A stretch of DNA of 64,000 nucleotides from assembly GCF_016093545.1 (NCBI RefSeq), contig NZ_JADKYX010000007.1:124001-188000 (forward strand). The letters are read 5' to 3'. Each line of letters opens with the position of its first letter. The first letter of the stretch is position 1. Both the position numbers and the translations under genes were made by a program. This DNA comes from Massilia rhizosphaerae. GTDB lineage: Bacteria; Pseudomonadota; Gammaproteobacteria; Burkholderiales; Burkholderiaceae_D. Shown here piece by piece: positions 17,471 to 26,391 of the stretch. The notes under the pieces were generated by a model that saw only the letters and a program-made list of their open reading frames with translations, was not told the DNA's origin and did not search any database.

Positions 17471-18760
17471 ATGGATCTCGTCCTCCGCAACGCCACCCTG
17501 CCGGACGGCCGCCGGGTCGACATCGCGATCGACGGCGCCCGCATCGCAGCCGTCGAGCCCGCTTTGCCGCAGCGCGGCACGCGCGAGATCGACGTGGGCG
17601 GGGACCTCGTGAGCCCGCCTTTCGTCGACGCCCATTTTCACATGGATGCCACGCTCAGCTACGGTCTGCCGCGCGTGAACGAATCCGGCACGCTGCTGGA
17701 AGGCATCGCGCTGTGGGGCGAGCTGAAGCCGCAACTGGCGCAGGAGGCTCTGGTCGAACGGGCGCTGCGCTATTGCGACTGGGCCGTGGCACGCGGACTG
17801 CTGGCCATCCGCACCCACGTGGACGTGTGCGACGACCGCCTGCTGGCCGTCGAGGCTTTGCTCGACGTCAAGCGCCGCATCGCGCCTTACATCGACCTGC
17901 AACTCGTCGCCTTCCCGCAGGACGGCCTGCTGCGCAGCCCGACGGCCCTCGCCAACCTGAAGCGCGCCATCGGCATGGGCGTGGACGTCGTCGGCGGCAT
18001 CCCGCATTTCGAGCGTACGATGGCGGACGGCGCGGTGTCCGTCCGGCTGCTGTGCGAATTCGCGGCTGAGCAGGGCCTGATGGTCGACATGCATTGCGAC
18101 GAAAGCGACGATCCGCTGTCGCGCCACATCGAAACCCTTGCCGCCGAGACTTTACGGCTGGGCATGCAAGGCAGGGTGGCCGGATCGCACCTGACGTCGA
18201 TGCATTCGATGGACAATTACTATGTGAGCAAGCTGCTGCCGCTGATCGCGGAATCCGGCGTGGCCGCGATCGCCAATCCCCTCATCAACATCACCTTGCA
18301 GGGCCGGCACGACACGTATCCGAAGCGGCGCGGCATGACGCGCGTGCCGGAACTGCTGGCGGCCGGCGTGCCGGTGGCGTTCGGACACGATTGCGTGATG
18401 GATCCGTGGTATGGCCTCGGTTCCGGCGACATGCTCGAAGTGGCGCACATGGGGCTGCACGTCGCGCAGATGACGGGGCAGGCCGCGATGCGCCAATGCT
18501 TCGACGCGGTCACGGCGGTGCCCGCGCGCATCCTCGGCCTGCAGGGCTACGGCATCGCGCCGGGCTGCCGCGCGGACCTCGTCTGGCTCGACGCCGCCGA
18601 CCCCGTCGAAGCGATTCGCCTGCGCGCCGCACGCCGGCTCGTGCTGCGCGCCGGCAAGGTCGTCAGCGAGGCGCCGCCCGCACGCGCGACCTTGCATCTG
18701 CCGGGGCGGCCGGACACGGTCGATTTCCGCTTGGGAACGCCAAAGCGAGCAGGGCAGTAA
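17471..18760 (+). CDS. codA: Cytosine deaminase-like amidohydrolase (CodA family, Asp-to-Cys at the C5 pocket)
   Basis: The 429-residue protein resembles E. coli CodA along its whole length. It has the metal His pair HFHMD, the substrate Gln in VAFPQ, HCDE with the catalytic Glu, SHLTSMHS, QGRHDTYPKRRGMTRV and GHDCVMDPWY with the metal Asp (D307). In E. coli CodA the residue after that Asp is also Asp (D314) and faces C5 of the pyrimidine; here it is Cys308. The reaction is hydrolytic deamination of cytosine or a C5-modified or related base. GGAG precedes the start. No transporter (codB) is adjacent, so the gene stands alone. The symbol is by similarity. Confidence 0.85.
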   Translation: MDLVLRNATLPDGRRVDIAIDGARIAAVEPALPQRGTREIDVGGDLVSPPFVDAHFHMDATLSYGLPRVNESGTLLEGIALWGELKPQLAQEALVERALRYCDWAVARGLLAIRTHVDVCDDRLLAVEALLDVKRRIAPYIDLQLVAFPQDGLLRSPTALANLKRAIGMGVDVVGGIPHFERTMADGAVSVRLLCEFAAEQGLMVDMHCDESDDPLSRHIETLAAETLRLGMQGRVAGSHLTSMHSMDNYYVSKLLPLIAESGVAAIANPLINITLQGRHDTYPKRRGMTRVPELLAAGVPVAFGHDCVMDPWYGLGSGDMLEVAHMGLHVAQMTGQAAMRQCFDAVTAVPARILGLQGYGIAPGCRADLVWLDAADPVEAIRLRAARRLVLRAGKVVSEAPPARATLHLPGRPDTVDFRLGTPKRAGQ

Positions 18761-18889
18761 CGCAGGGCACGATCTCTTTCCTACCTTTATTCAACGGAAA
18801 TTTTCTACGCACAGTTACCGGATTCGCAGCCGTGCAGCCGAATCCTTAGGTAGAATCTTGCGCTTTCGATACATATAGCAGGCCACGCA

Positions 18890-19420
18890 GTGAAAGATAT
18901 CCAGATTCGTCCCGCTACTGAAACTGATTTCAATGCTATGTGGACTATTTTCCAGGCGCACGCGGCCGAGGGCGAGACCTATGCCCAGGATGCGGGCACG
19001 AGCCGGGAGGACACGTACGACTACTGGTTCGCGCCCGACGCGTCGACCTACGTCGCCGTGCGCGGCGAGGAGCGCATCCTCGGGATGTACAAGCTGCAGC
19101 CGAACCACGTGGGACGCGGCGCGCACGTGGCGAACGCGTCGTACATGGTGAGTCCGAACGCGCAGGGCGTTGGCGTCGGCCACCTGCTCGGCGAACACAG
19201 CATCGGCGAGGCGCGGCGCATGGGCTACCTGGCGATGCAGTTCAACTTCGTCGTCAGCACCAACAACCCCGCGATCCACTTGTGGAAGCGGCTCGGCTTT
19301 TCCATCGTCGGCACCTTGCCCAAGGCCTACCGCCACCGCCGGCTCGGCTACGTGGATGCCTACGTGATGTACAAGCTGCTCGAAGACCCGGCGCGCTGGC
19401 CGCTGCCGGAGGAAGACTGA
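18890..19420 (+). CDS. GNAT family N-acetyltransferase
   Basis: The 176-residue protein starts at GTG. It has the GNAT core: strand 4 ASYMVSPNAQGVGVGHLL with a Q-x-x-GxG acetyl-CoA loop (QGVGVG), and NNPAIHLWKRLGFSIVGTLP at the C-terminal motif B. The acceptor is unknown. The TGA overlaps the ATG of a second acetyltransferase (TGATG), so the two are co-translated. Confidence 0.85.
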   Translation: MKDIQIRPATETDFNAMWTIFQAHAAEGETYAQDAGTSREDTYDYWFAPDASTYVAVRGEERILGMYKLQPNHVGRGAHVANASYMVSPNAQGVGVGHLLGEHSIGEARRMGYLAMQFNFVVSTNNPAIHLWKRLGFSIVGTLPKAYRHRRLGYVDAYVMYKLLEDPARWPLPEED

Positions 19421-19932
19421 TGCCGCCGGACGTCCTCGCGACCGCCCGCCTGCGCCTGCGCACGGCGCATCCGGACGACGCCGATTTCTACCTGGCGCTC
19501 GTCAACGACCCCGGCTTCCTCGAACACATCGGCGACCGCGGCATCCGCACGCGCGAGGACGCGGTCCAGGCGCTGCTCGACGGCCCGATCGCGATGCAGG
19601 AGGTGCGCGGCCACTCGCTCTACGTCGTCGAGCTGAAGGAGACCGGCGCGCCGGTCGGCATGTGCGGCCTGATCAAGCGCGAGACCCTGGACGGCGTCGA
19701 CATCGGCTATGCCTACCTGGCACCGTACTGCGGCCGCGGCTATGCGTACGAGGCCGGCATGGCCGTGCTGGCCCACGCGCCGGCGCTGGGCCTGAAGCGC
19801 GTGCTGGCCATTACGTCGCCCAACAACCTCGCGTCGAACGCGCTGCTGCGCAAGATGGGCATGCGGTTCGAGCGCTTCGTCCACCTGGTGCCGGGGGATG
19901 CGGGCAGTAATCTGTACAGCCTGGATTTCTGA
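19420..19932 (+). CDS. GNAT acetyltransferase, RimJ/RimL type
   Basis: The 170-residue protein begins LATARLRLRTAHPDDADFYLALVNDPGFLEHIGDR cut at typical RimJ/RimL landmarks (LRLR, then N/D at the start of helix 2). YLAPYCGRGYAYEA is the acetyl-CoA loop and SPNNLASNALLRKMGM the final helix. Related enzymes acetylate protein N termini or small amines. Translational coupling to the upstream acetyltransferase suggests linked roles. The substrate cannot be stated. Confidence 0.85.
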   Translation: MPPDVLATARLRLRTAHPDDADFYLALVNDPGFLEHIGDRGIRTREDAVQALLDGPIAMQEVRGHSLYVVELKETGAPVGMCGLIKRETLDGVDIGYAYLAPYCGRGYAYEAGMAVLAHAPALGLKRVLAITSPNNLASNALLRKMGMRFERFVHLVPGDAGSNLYSLDF

Positions 19933-19951
19933 TCGTCCGCGCCGCGCCGCG

Positions 19952-21040
19952 TCACTGCCGGGTCGAGCCCCACGGGAAGAACCACGTGAGCGGCTTGTCC
20001 ACGCGCGCGGCCCACGACTTTTCGTTGTGGCGGCCGCCCTCGGCCTTGTAGAACATCAGGTCGTCCGCCTCGCGCCAGCCCTTGGCCAGCAGCGCGTCGC
20101 GCATCTTCGTCGCGTCGTCCAGGTCGTCGTCGCGGGTGCCGGCGTCGATGTAGAACTTCACGGGCACGCGTGCCGGCGCCTGCGCGATCGTCGCCCCGTT
20201 GTTCCACCAGAACGAGCTGGAGACGCCGCCCGCCTTCGAAAAGATGTCCGGATGGCGCTGGGCGATCAGCACGGAGGCGAGGCCGCCCAGCGACGAGCCC
20301 ATGATCGCCGTCGTGTCCTTGCCGGGCAGCGTGCGGTAGTGGCTGTCGACCCAGGGCTTCACCGTCTCCACGATGAACGCGTCGTAGGCTTTCAGCTTGC
20401 CGCCGCCGTATTTCGGGTCGCAGCAGGGCGTGTATTCGGGGATGCGCTCCGGCGTGTTGTCGATGCCGACGACGATCGCTTCGTCCATCACACCCGTCGC
20501 CACGAGGCGGTTGATGGTCTCGTCGACGCCCCACTCGACGCCGTACGACGCCGTCTTCGCATCGAACAGGTTCTGGCCGTCGTGCATGTACAGGACGGGA
20601 TAGCGCTTGGCGGCGTTCTCCCCGTAGCTGGGCGGCAGGTAGATGCGCAGCGCACGCTTGTTGTCCAGCTGCGGCGACGCGAAGTCCTTCACGATCGTCA
20701 CCTTGCCGAACGGCGGGCCGAAGAACGGGTAGATGTCGAGCGTGGCGCCGGCCGGCAGCTTGTAGACGCCGCCGATCGATACCTTGTCCGCGCCCAGCGC
20801 GGGCTTCATCTGGATGTCGCCCAGCGCGTCCGGCCACGTGAAGGTCCACACGTTCACCGGGCCGGCGTCGGGTGTGGCGGGCACGCCGTGCGACCAGCCG
20901 GCGGCGCCTTTGTCGGCCCGGATCTGGATGCCGTCCTTGCCGGCCGGGTAGTGCACGCGCACGGTGGTGGCGCCGGCTTGCGGTTGAACCAGCAGCAGGG
21001 CGGGCAACAGCGTGGCGGCGGCGATTGCGATTCGTTTCAT
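19952..21040 (-). CDS. Exported esterase D-type alpha/beta hydrolase
   Basis: The 362-residue protein has a Sec signal peptide (MKRIAIAAATLLPALLLVQPQAGA). An N-terminal beta domain (about 25-115) resembles a carbohydrate-binding or starch-excess module. The esterase-D/enterochelin-esterase fold follows (RIYLPPSYGE, YPVLYMHDGQNLFD). The nucleophile is in GSSLGGLAS (about residue 247), with acid Asp in DAGTRDDD and His in GGRHNEKSW. Its ATG overlaps the stop of the upstream six-hairpin glycosidase gene (ATGA), so it is the last gene of a glucan operon. It may remove acyl groups from polysaccharide or bind glucan; the substrate is inferred. Confidence 0.85.
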   Translation of the reverse strand: MKRIAIAAATLLPALLLVQPQAGATTVRVHYPAGKDGIQIRADKGAAGWSHGVPATPDAGPVNVWTFTWPDALGDIQMKPALGADKVSIGGVYKLPAGATLDIYPFFGPPFGKVTIVKDFASPQLDNKRALRIYLPPSYGENAAKRYPVLYMHDGQNLFDAKTASYGVEWGVDETINRLVATGVMDEAIVVGIDNTPERIPEYTPCCDPKYGGGKLKAYDAFIVETVKPWVDSHYRTLPGKDTTAIMGSSLGGLASVLIAQRHPDIFSKAGGVSSSFWWNNGATIAQAPARVPVKFYIDAGTRDDDLDDATKMRDALLAKGWREADDLMFYKAEGGRHNEKSWAARVDKPLTWFFPWGSTRQ

Positions 21041-23967
21041 GGGGTCGTTCCGTCGATGGCCAGCAGCCGCACGCCGTAGATGTCGAAGCGGTTCGACGGT
21101 CCGTCGACGCCGCCCGCCGCGCTGAAGGTGCGGTTGCTGTCCAGATAACTCATATTGTAGAAATCGCTCATCTCGATCCGGTACGGCACGTTCGCCTGCA
21201 GGTGCGCGGCGAGCGGGGTCGAATACACGGTCGGCGTGTTCGCCTTTTCGATGCGCGCGTGCGGCAGCTGCACGACGCCCTGCGCGACGATGCGTCCCGA
21301 CCGGTCCTTGAGCGCCAGCCATTTTACGCCACCGCTGATGCCCAGGTTCACCTGGTTGGCGCCGTTGTGGTAGCGGACCTGCACGGCGTAGTCGCCGGCC
21401 GTGGGCACGCGCACGTCGCGTACCGTGAAGCGGTCCGCCGGCCGGCCCCAGTCGGCGAGGTGCGGCTCGGCGAAGCGCGCATTGGCCGGCGCGAGGGCCA
21501 CGCTCGCCTGCACGCGCGGGTCCGTCGCGGCGATGGACACGCCGGCGTCGACGCAGCGCGGCACGCTGTGGTGGCTGCGGTTGCCCGACGCCGTGTATTG
21601 CGCTTCGACGGCGTAGCACGACCTGGCGCTGCCCGCGCGGTCCGTCCACGCGCCGGCCGGCAGGTTCGACGCGACCAGCCTGCCGTCGCGGTAGATGTTG
21701 TACGCGATGCCGGCCTGGCCGTCGGCCGGCGCGATCGTCAGGGTCGTCGTCCCGCCCGTGCGCGCGAGCGCCGCGATGCGCGGTTCGCGCGGACCGAAGA
21801 CGGCCGGCGCTTCCTCGTACGGATCGGCGTTCACGCGGTGGATGGCCGTGTCGCCCGCGACCAGCTTGCCCAGCTGGACGTCGATCGCGCTGTGCTTGCC
21901 GAGGGCGCGCCACGGGATCGTGCCGCTTTGCGGCTTGCCGTCGACGAGGATGCGCTCGACCGCGTAATAGCCGCTGCTGCCGGCCGCCGGCACCGGCGGC
22001 AGGTGCAGCTTGACGTCGATCGCGCGGCCCTGCAGGCGCAGGTTGTACAGGGCGATGGCGTCGCCCGGCGCGAACACGCCGCCGCGCAGCTTCGCGGTCA
22101 CGAACGGCCGGACGTCGATGCCGTCCGGCGTCGCCGCGACGCCGAACACGTCGCGGATCACCATGCCGAGATAGGCGCCGACGGACCACAGCTGGCGCTT
22201 CGAGCTGATGACGGGGCCGATCAGGTTGGGGTGCTGCTCGTCCAGCAGCAGCGGCTGGCCGGAGAGCCACTCCAGGTTTTCCATGTTCGACAGGTTCAGC
22301 GCGGCGCCGCGCATCAGCGAGTCGTACGCGGCGTCGGCCACGGCGACGTTGCGGCCGGCGATCGCGGCGCGCAGGCCGTACGCCGTGACGAACGGCCAGA
22401 GCGCGCGGTTGTGATAGACCGGCATGTCCTGCTGCTGCGGCCAGATGACGGGCGCGCCCATCGGCCCGTGCGGATAGTGGGCGAGGATCGATTGCGCGCG
22501 CGCGCCGTCGGCGACGCCCGTGACGATGGCGAGCGCCTGGCCGAGCCAGTCGAATTTGTGCAGCGGCGCGCCGTCGAAATGCGGCGCGGTGAGGCTGCTG
22601 TACATGCCGGCGTCCGGCAGCCACAGGCGCGCGTTGATGGCGCGCTTGAGGTCGCGCGCCCATCGGTCGTAGCGCGTGGCGCGTTCATGGTCTCCATGTT
22701 CGCGCGCCAGCCCGGCGGCCACCGTCAACGCCTTGTAATGGCCGACGTTGGTCGACAGGGCTTTCGAGCCGGCCAGCGACGCCAGGTCGTTCGTGATCCA
22801 CTTCGCGTAGGTCTGGTCGCGCCAGTCGAGGAACGATTCCTCGCCCGTGTACAGGCCCGTCGCCTGGTCGAACGCGGCCAGGCGGTCGTTCTCGATCGTG
22901 TTCGACAGCGCGCGCAGCGCCTTGGCGGCGAACGCCGCGCGCTCGCTTGCCGGCAGCGTCTGGAGCAGGTCCTCGGCCGCGAACGCCCACGTGACGCGGT
23001 CCGTGCTGACGGGCCAGCTGCCGCCGCTGCCCGTGTCCTGCACGACTTGCAGGCCGTTCGCGCTGCCCGCGACGTGTGCCGCCTTCGTCACCCCGGCACG
23101 CCAGCCGGACAGCTTGAACAGCAGCGAATTGCGCACGCGCTCCGGATCGAGCAGGGCGAGGCCGAGATCCGCCGCGTACGACAGGTCGCGGGTCCACACG
23201 TAATGCCATTTTTCGCCGGTTTCGAAGCAGTCGCACGGGATGGCCGCGCCGCCGTTGTAGTTCCCGTCGCGGATCGCCGTCACGGAATCCTGCTTCATCT
23301 CGTGTCCGGCCAGCGCGAACAGCGCGTCGAACGCGAGGTTGCCGCTGCGGACGACGGGCAGCGCCGCGTCCTCTTCGTAGGTCGTCGATTGCGGGCCGGG
23401 GTCGCGCAATTGCATCGTCGTCGATTGCGCGTAGCGGCGCAGCGGCGCCTGCGGGTCGCGCACGGAAAAGCGCGCCGTTTCCACCTTGCCGTCCCAAGTG
23501 GGGAAGGTCAGCGCGGCCGTTGCGCCCGCGCCCGCGTGCGGGTCGGCCGGGGCGGCTGCGGCGGGCATCTCGATCGGCGCGACCGTCAGCACGGGATGCA
23601 TGGGATCGGACACGTCGACGCGGAAGCGGAACGTGGCCGTGCGCTTCGTGAACAGATAGTCTTCCGGCCCCGCTTCCGTCGCCAGCGGATACGCCGCGCC
23701 GGGCTTGACGCTGACGCTGGCGGCCGGATTCGCGACCCACTCGGCGGCCCAGTCGCGGCTGCCCACCTTGAAGGCATGGTTGCCGGGGCTGACGAGGATG
23801 TCGGCCTGGTAGACGCCCTTGCCCTGGTAGACGAGGGCGTTGTCCGTGCCCCAGCCGTTGAAGGCGCCGCGCACGTAGATGTCGTAGCGCAGCGGCGGCG
23901 CATCGGCCGCGGTGGCGGTCAGGGCGTGTACAAGGAGGGCGGCGGCGAGGAGCGTGGGTTTGTTCAT
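21037..23967 (-). CDS. Exported (alpha/alpha)6 six-hairpin glycosidase with N-terminal glucan-binding-like domain
   Basis: The 976-residue protein has a signal peptide (TLLAAALLVHALTATA). A beta domain at about 27-125 (YVRGAFNGWGT ... GNHAFKVGSRDW) is like CBM48 or pullulanase-type glucan-binding modules. The (alpha/alpha)6 barrel spans about 200-680 and includes HYVWTRDLSYAADLGLALLD and ESFLDWRDQTY, which recall GH15-like enzymes. C-terminal beta domains include a fibronectin-like segment (AYNIYRDGRLVASNLPAG) and a terminal CBM-like segment. It sits between the neopullulanase and the esterase, 10 bases after the former's stop. It probably trims or debranches maltodextrins in the periplasm or at the surface. 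The catalytic acid was not assigned with confidence. Confidence 0.8.
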   Translation of the reverse strand: MNKPTLLAAALLVHALTATAADAPPLRYDIYVRGAFNGWGTDNALVYQGKGVYQADILVSPGNHAFKVGSRDWAAEWVANPAASVSVKPGAAYPLATEAGPEDYLFTKRTATFRFRVDVSDPMHPVLTVAPIEMPAAAAPADPHAGAGATAALTFPTWDGKVETARFSVRDPQAPLRRYAQSTTMQLRDPGPQSTTYEEDAALPVVRSGNLAFDALFALAGHEMKQDSVTAIRDGNYNGGAAIPCDCFETGEKWHYVWTRDLSYAADLGLALLDPERVRNSLLFKLSGWRAGVTKAAHVAGSANGLQVVQDTGSGGSWPVSTDRVTWAFAAEDLLQTLPASERAAFAAKALRALSNTIENDRLAAFDQATGLYTGEESFLDWRDQTYAKWITNDLASLAGSKALSTNVGHYKALTVAAGLAREHGDHERATRYDRWARDLKRAINARLWLPDAGMYSSLTAPHFDGAPLHKFDWLGQALAIVTGVADGARAQSILAHYPHGPMGAPVIWPQQQDMPVYHNRALWPFVTAYGLRAAIAGRNVAVADAAYDSLMRGAALNLSNMENLEWLSGQPLLLDEQHPNLIGPVISSKRQLWSVGAYLGMVIRDVFGVAATPDGIDVRPFVTAKLRGGVFAPGDAIALYNLRLQGRAIDVKLHLPPVPAAGSSGYYAVERILVDGKPQSGTIPWRALGKHSAIDVQLGKLVAGDTAIHRVNADPYEEAPAVFGPREPRIAALARTGGTTTLTIAPADGQAGIAYNIYRDGRLVASNLPAGAWTDRAGSARSCYAVEAQYTASGNRSHHSVPRCVDAGVSIAATDPRVQASVALAPANARFAEPHLADWGRPADRFTVRDVRVPTAGDYAVQVRYHNGANQVNLGISGGVKWLALKDRSGRIVAQGVVQLPHARIEKANTPTVYSTPLAAHLQANVPYRIEMSDFYNMSYLDSNRTFSAAGGVDGPSNRFDIYGVRLLAIDGTTP

Positions 23968-23977
23968 GGCGCAGACG

Positions 23978-25852
23978 TTACAGTTCGAGGATGACGACCG
24001 AATTTGCCGGCAGGCGGATTTCCTTGCGCAGGTCGAAGCGCCGGCCCGTGAGCACGTCGGTGCCGGCCGCGACGCCCGCCAGCATCTCATGGAACCGCGC
24101 GACGGGGAGCACGGCCTCCTTGTCGTTCGCGTTGAACGCGACCATGACCTTGCGCCGCGTCGGCGGATCGTAGCGGAAGTACACCCACGTATTGTTCTCC
24201 GGCCCGTACTGCATCAGCTTCCCGTGGTGGATGACGTCCGCTCCCTTGCGCCAGTTGACGAGTTTCCTGACGAAGTCCTGCGCCTCGCGCTGGCGCGGCG
24301 TGAGGCCCACGCCCGTGAGCGCGTCGACCTTGTCGCCGGCCCAGCCGCCGGGGAAGTCGCGGCGGTAGCTGCTGTCGTCGCGCCGGCCGGTGGTGCTCGT
24401 CATGAGGATCTCGTCGCCCGTGTAGAAATGGGGGATGCGCGGCATCGTCATCACGAAGGCGAGGTCCATCTTCCAGCGCGCGATATCCTCGCCGACGAGG
24501 CTGTACAGGCGCGCCATGTCGTGGTTCCCTTCGAACAGCACGAGGTGCGAAGGATCGGGGTAGAGCCAGTCCAGCGACAGCGTCTCGTACACGTCGTTGA
24601 AGGTGTTGCGGTTGTTCTTGTCCGCCAGCGCCGTGCGCATCGCTTCCGCCAGCGGGAAGTCCATCATGCCGGGCATCGAGGTCGGGGCGCGCTGCCAGTG
24701 CGCGACGACGGGCGGCAGCTTGCTCCATTCCTCGCCCACCAGGCCCAAGTGCGGGTATTCGGCCTTCAGGCGCCGCGTGTAGCGCGCGAGGAAGGCGCCG
24801 TCCGAATAGCCGAACGTGTCGATGCGCAGGCCGGACAGCCCCGCGTATTCGATCCACCAGATGTTGTTCTGGATGAGGTAGTTGGCGACGAACGGGTTGG
24901 TCTGGTTCAGGTCGGGCATGCCGGGGCTGAACCAGCCCGTCGTGAAATTGCTGGCGTCTTCCTGCGACGCATATGGATCCTGCACGGCCGTGCGGTGGTG
25001 CATGGTCGGCACGAATTTGCCGTCGTGGTTGATCCAGTCCGGCGTCGGCAAGTCCTTCATCCACCAGTGATTCAGGCCGATGTGCGACAGCACCACGTCC
25101 TGGATCAACCCGATGCCATGCTGCCGCGCCGCCTGCGCCAGCCGCACGTAGTCCGCGTTGCTGCCGTAGCGCGGATCGATCCGGTAGTGATCCGTCGCCG
25201 CATAGCCGTGGTAGGACGCGGCCGGCATGTCGTTCTCGACGAGCGGCGTGGGCCACAGCTGCGTGAAGCCCATGCCGGCGATGTAGCCGAGGTGGTCGAT
25301 GATGCCCTGGATGTCGCCGCCGTGGCGCCCGTAACCCAGCGCGCGATCGAGCTTGTCGGCGAGTCCCGGCACGCTGTCGTTGGAAGGCATGCCGTTGGCG
25401 AAGCGGTCCGGCATCAGTTGGTAGATCGTGTCGGCCGTCGAGAAGCCCTGACGTTCGCTCGATCCCGGCGCGCGCGCCAGCAGGCGATATGTGTAGCGCG
25501 CGGGCTGCGCCGCGCTGCCCGCCGGCGCCCTGAAATCGATGGCGAAGCTGCCCGGCTTCGTGTCCGGCGCGACGTCCAGGTCGATGAACAGGTAGTTGTG
25601 GTTGGCCACGCGCGTGACGGCGGCGATGCGCACGCCGGGATACGCGATGGCCGGTTCGAGGCCGGCGATGGCCGCGCCGTGCACCATCAGCTGCAGGCGC
25701 CGGTCGTGCATGCCCGTCCACCAGAACGGCGGGTCCATGTGGTCGATGGCGGCCGCGGTGGAGGCCGCCTCGGCCGCCTCGGCCGGCACGCCGGCAAGAA
25801 GGGCGGCGCCGGCCAGCAGGGCGGCAAGCAGGGGGCGGGCGGGGATGGACAT
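23978..25852 (-). CDS. SusA-like periplasmic neopullulanase/cyclomaltodextrinase (GH13)
   Basis: The 624-residue protein has a signal peptide ending near AEA. The N domain begins DPPFWWTGMHD, diagnostic of cyclomaltodextrinase N-domains of SusA-type enzymes. The GH13 barrel follows with GLRIDTFGY (nucleophile Asp, about residue 342), LVGEEWS (acid Glu, about 370) and FEGNHDM (Asp, about 444). A C-terminal beta domain ends in VVILEL. It cuts alpha-1,4 links of maltodextrins and cyclodextrins. It is the first gene of the three-gene minus-strand operon and lies divergent from a TonB receptor. A TGTAGT-type operator lies 31 bases upstream of its ATG. Confidence 0.9.
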   Translation of the reverse strand: MSIPARPLLAALLAGAALLAGVPAEAAEAASTAAAIDHMDPPFWWTGMHDRRLQLMVHGAAIAGLEPAIAYPGVRIAAVTRVANHNYLFIDLDVAPDTKPGSFAIDFRAPAGSAAQPARYTYRLLARAPGSSERQGFSTADTIYQLMPDRFANGMPSNDSVPGLADKLDRALGYGRHGGDIQGIIDHLGYIAGMGFTQLWPTPLVENDMPAASYHGYAATDHYRIDPRYGSNADYVRLAQAARQHGIGLIQDVVLSHIGLNHWWMKDLPTPDWINHDGKFVPTMHHRTAVQDPYASQEDASNFTTGWFSPGMPDLNQTNPFVANYLIQNNIWWIEYAGLSGLRIDTFGYSDGAFLARYTRRLKAEYPHLGLVGEEWSKLPPVVAHWQRAPTSMPGMMDFPLAEAMRTALADKNNRNTFNDVYETLSLDWLYPDPSHLVLFEGNHDMARLYSLVGEDIARWKMDLAFVMTMPRIPHFYTGDEILMTSTTGRRDDSSYRRDFPGGWAGDKVDALTGVGLTPRQREAQDFVRKLVNWRKGADVIHHGKLMQYGPENNTWVYFRYDPPTRRKVMVAFNANDKEAVLPVARFHEMLAGVAAGTDVLTGRRFDLRKEIRLPANSVVILEL

Positions 25853-25882
25853 GCGGTCTCCAGGGGCGGTGGTGCTCGTCGA

Positions 25883-25897
25883 CGTAGTGCGACTACA
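25883..25897. promoter_or_regulatory. HexR-like operator 1
   Basis: CGTAGT-GCG-ACTACA matches TGTAGT-N3-ACTACA at 11 of 12 arm positions. It lies 31 bases before the SusA-like start, where a bound repressor would cover the promoter or leader. Confidence 0.65.
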
Positions 25898-26001
25898 TCG
25901 GCGCGCTCAGATGATTGCTTGACGGCAATGTGCTTATTACATTATTGCGCCGAGAATACTACAGACGATTGAGCCCAGCAACGCGGCACGGTCCCGTATT
26001 C

Positions 26002-26016
26002 TTTAGTTTTGCTACA
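26002..26016. promoter_or_regulatory. HexR-like operator 2
   Basis: TTTAGT-TTT-GCTACA matches 10 of 12 arm positions of the recurring palindrome. It lies in the middle of the divergent region. Confidence 0.5.
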
Positions 26017-26136
26017 TCGGTTTTCTGAAAAGTCAAAGACCAAATGTTGGCAAATCCCAACGTTCCGTAAAACTATTGCGAGAATTTGCGCCAAAACGGT
26101 GCATTTCATGCTCAAGTTGGTGCATGGAAATCAATT

Positions 26137-26151
26137 TGTAGCGCGACTACA
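26137..26151. promoter_or_regulatory. HexR-like operator 3
   Basis: TGTAGC-GCG-ACTACA matches 11 of 12 arm positions. It lies about 100 bases upstream of the TTGACA of the receptor promoter. Confidence 0.65.
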
Positions 26152-26169
26152 TCACAGATGAGTATGTTT

Positions 26170-26184
26170 TGTAGCTCGGATACA
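26170..26184. promoter_or_regulatory. HexR-like operator 4 (weak)
   Basis: TGTAGC-TCG-GATACA matches 9 of 12 arm positions. It lies 33 bases, about three helical turns, from the start of operator 3, so it could bind cooperatively with it. Confidence 0.4.
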
Positions 26185-26252
26185 ACGGGAAAAGCTATTT
26201 TTTCGTCAAAACAGCGTAAAACTCCTACATTCCCGTAATTGAAAGCAACTCG

Positions 26253-26285
26253 CGTTGACAGTGCATCTAGTTTTAATACAGAATC
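26253..26285 (+). promoter_or_regulatory. Promoter block of TonB receptor 1, shared with receptor 2
   Basis: CGTTGACA, then 10 less conserved bases, then TTTTAATACAGAATC. The same block with identical spacing occurs at 31144-31176 (29 of 33 positions equal by eye). TTGACA fits a -35 box and TACAGA, 16 bases on, a poor -10. It predicts a leader of about 100 bases. Confidence 0.6.
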
Positions 26286-26391
26286 CTTGACAGAACGTAG
26301 GTATATATAAACGTTTGCTTCTGGCTCCCGTGTGCGGGCTCACGCTGTCGTCCTCGGGAAAACAATGAGATCTGATGATTTGAGGGGACAA

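Larger units (their letters stand above)
25853..26391. promoter_or_regulatory. Divergent control region of the glucan operons
   Basis: This 539-base AT-richer gap between the SusA-like gene and the first TonB receptor gene holds at least three good copies and one weaker copy of a TGTAGT-N3-ACTACA-type palindrome, and a CGTTGACA promoter shared with the second receptor gene. A 19-base motif at 26117-26135 is shared with the region before the first glucokinase-HexR gene. No gene is seen in it. Confidence 0.7.

Noticed and set aside
25853..26391. Operators as LacI-type sites
   Set aside because: LacI-family operators are even-length palindromes with a central CG. These have odd length with a free three-base centre, which fits RpiR/HexR better.
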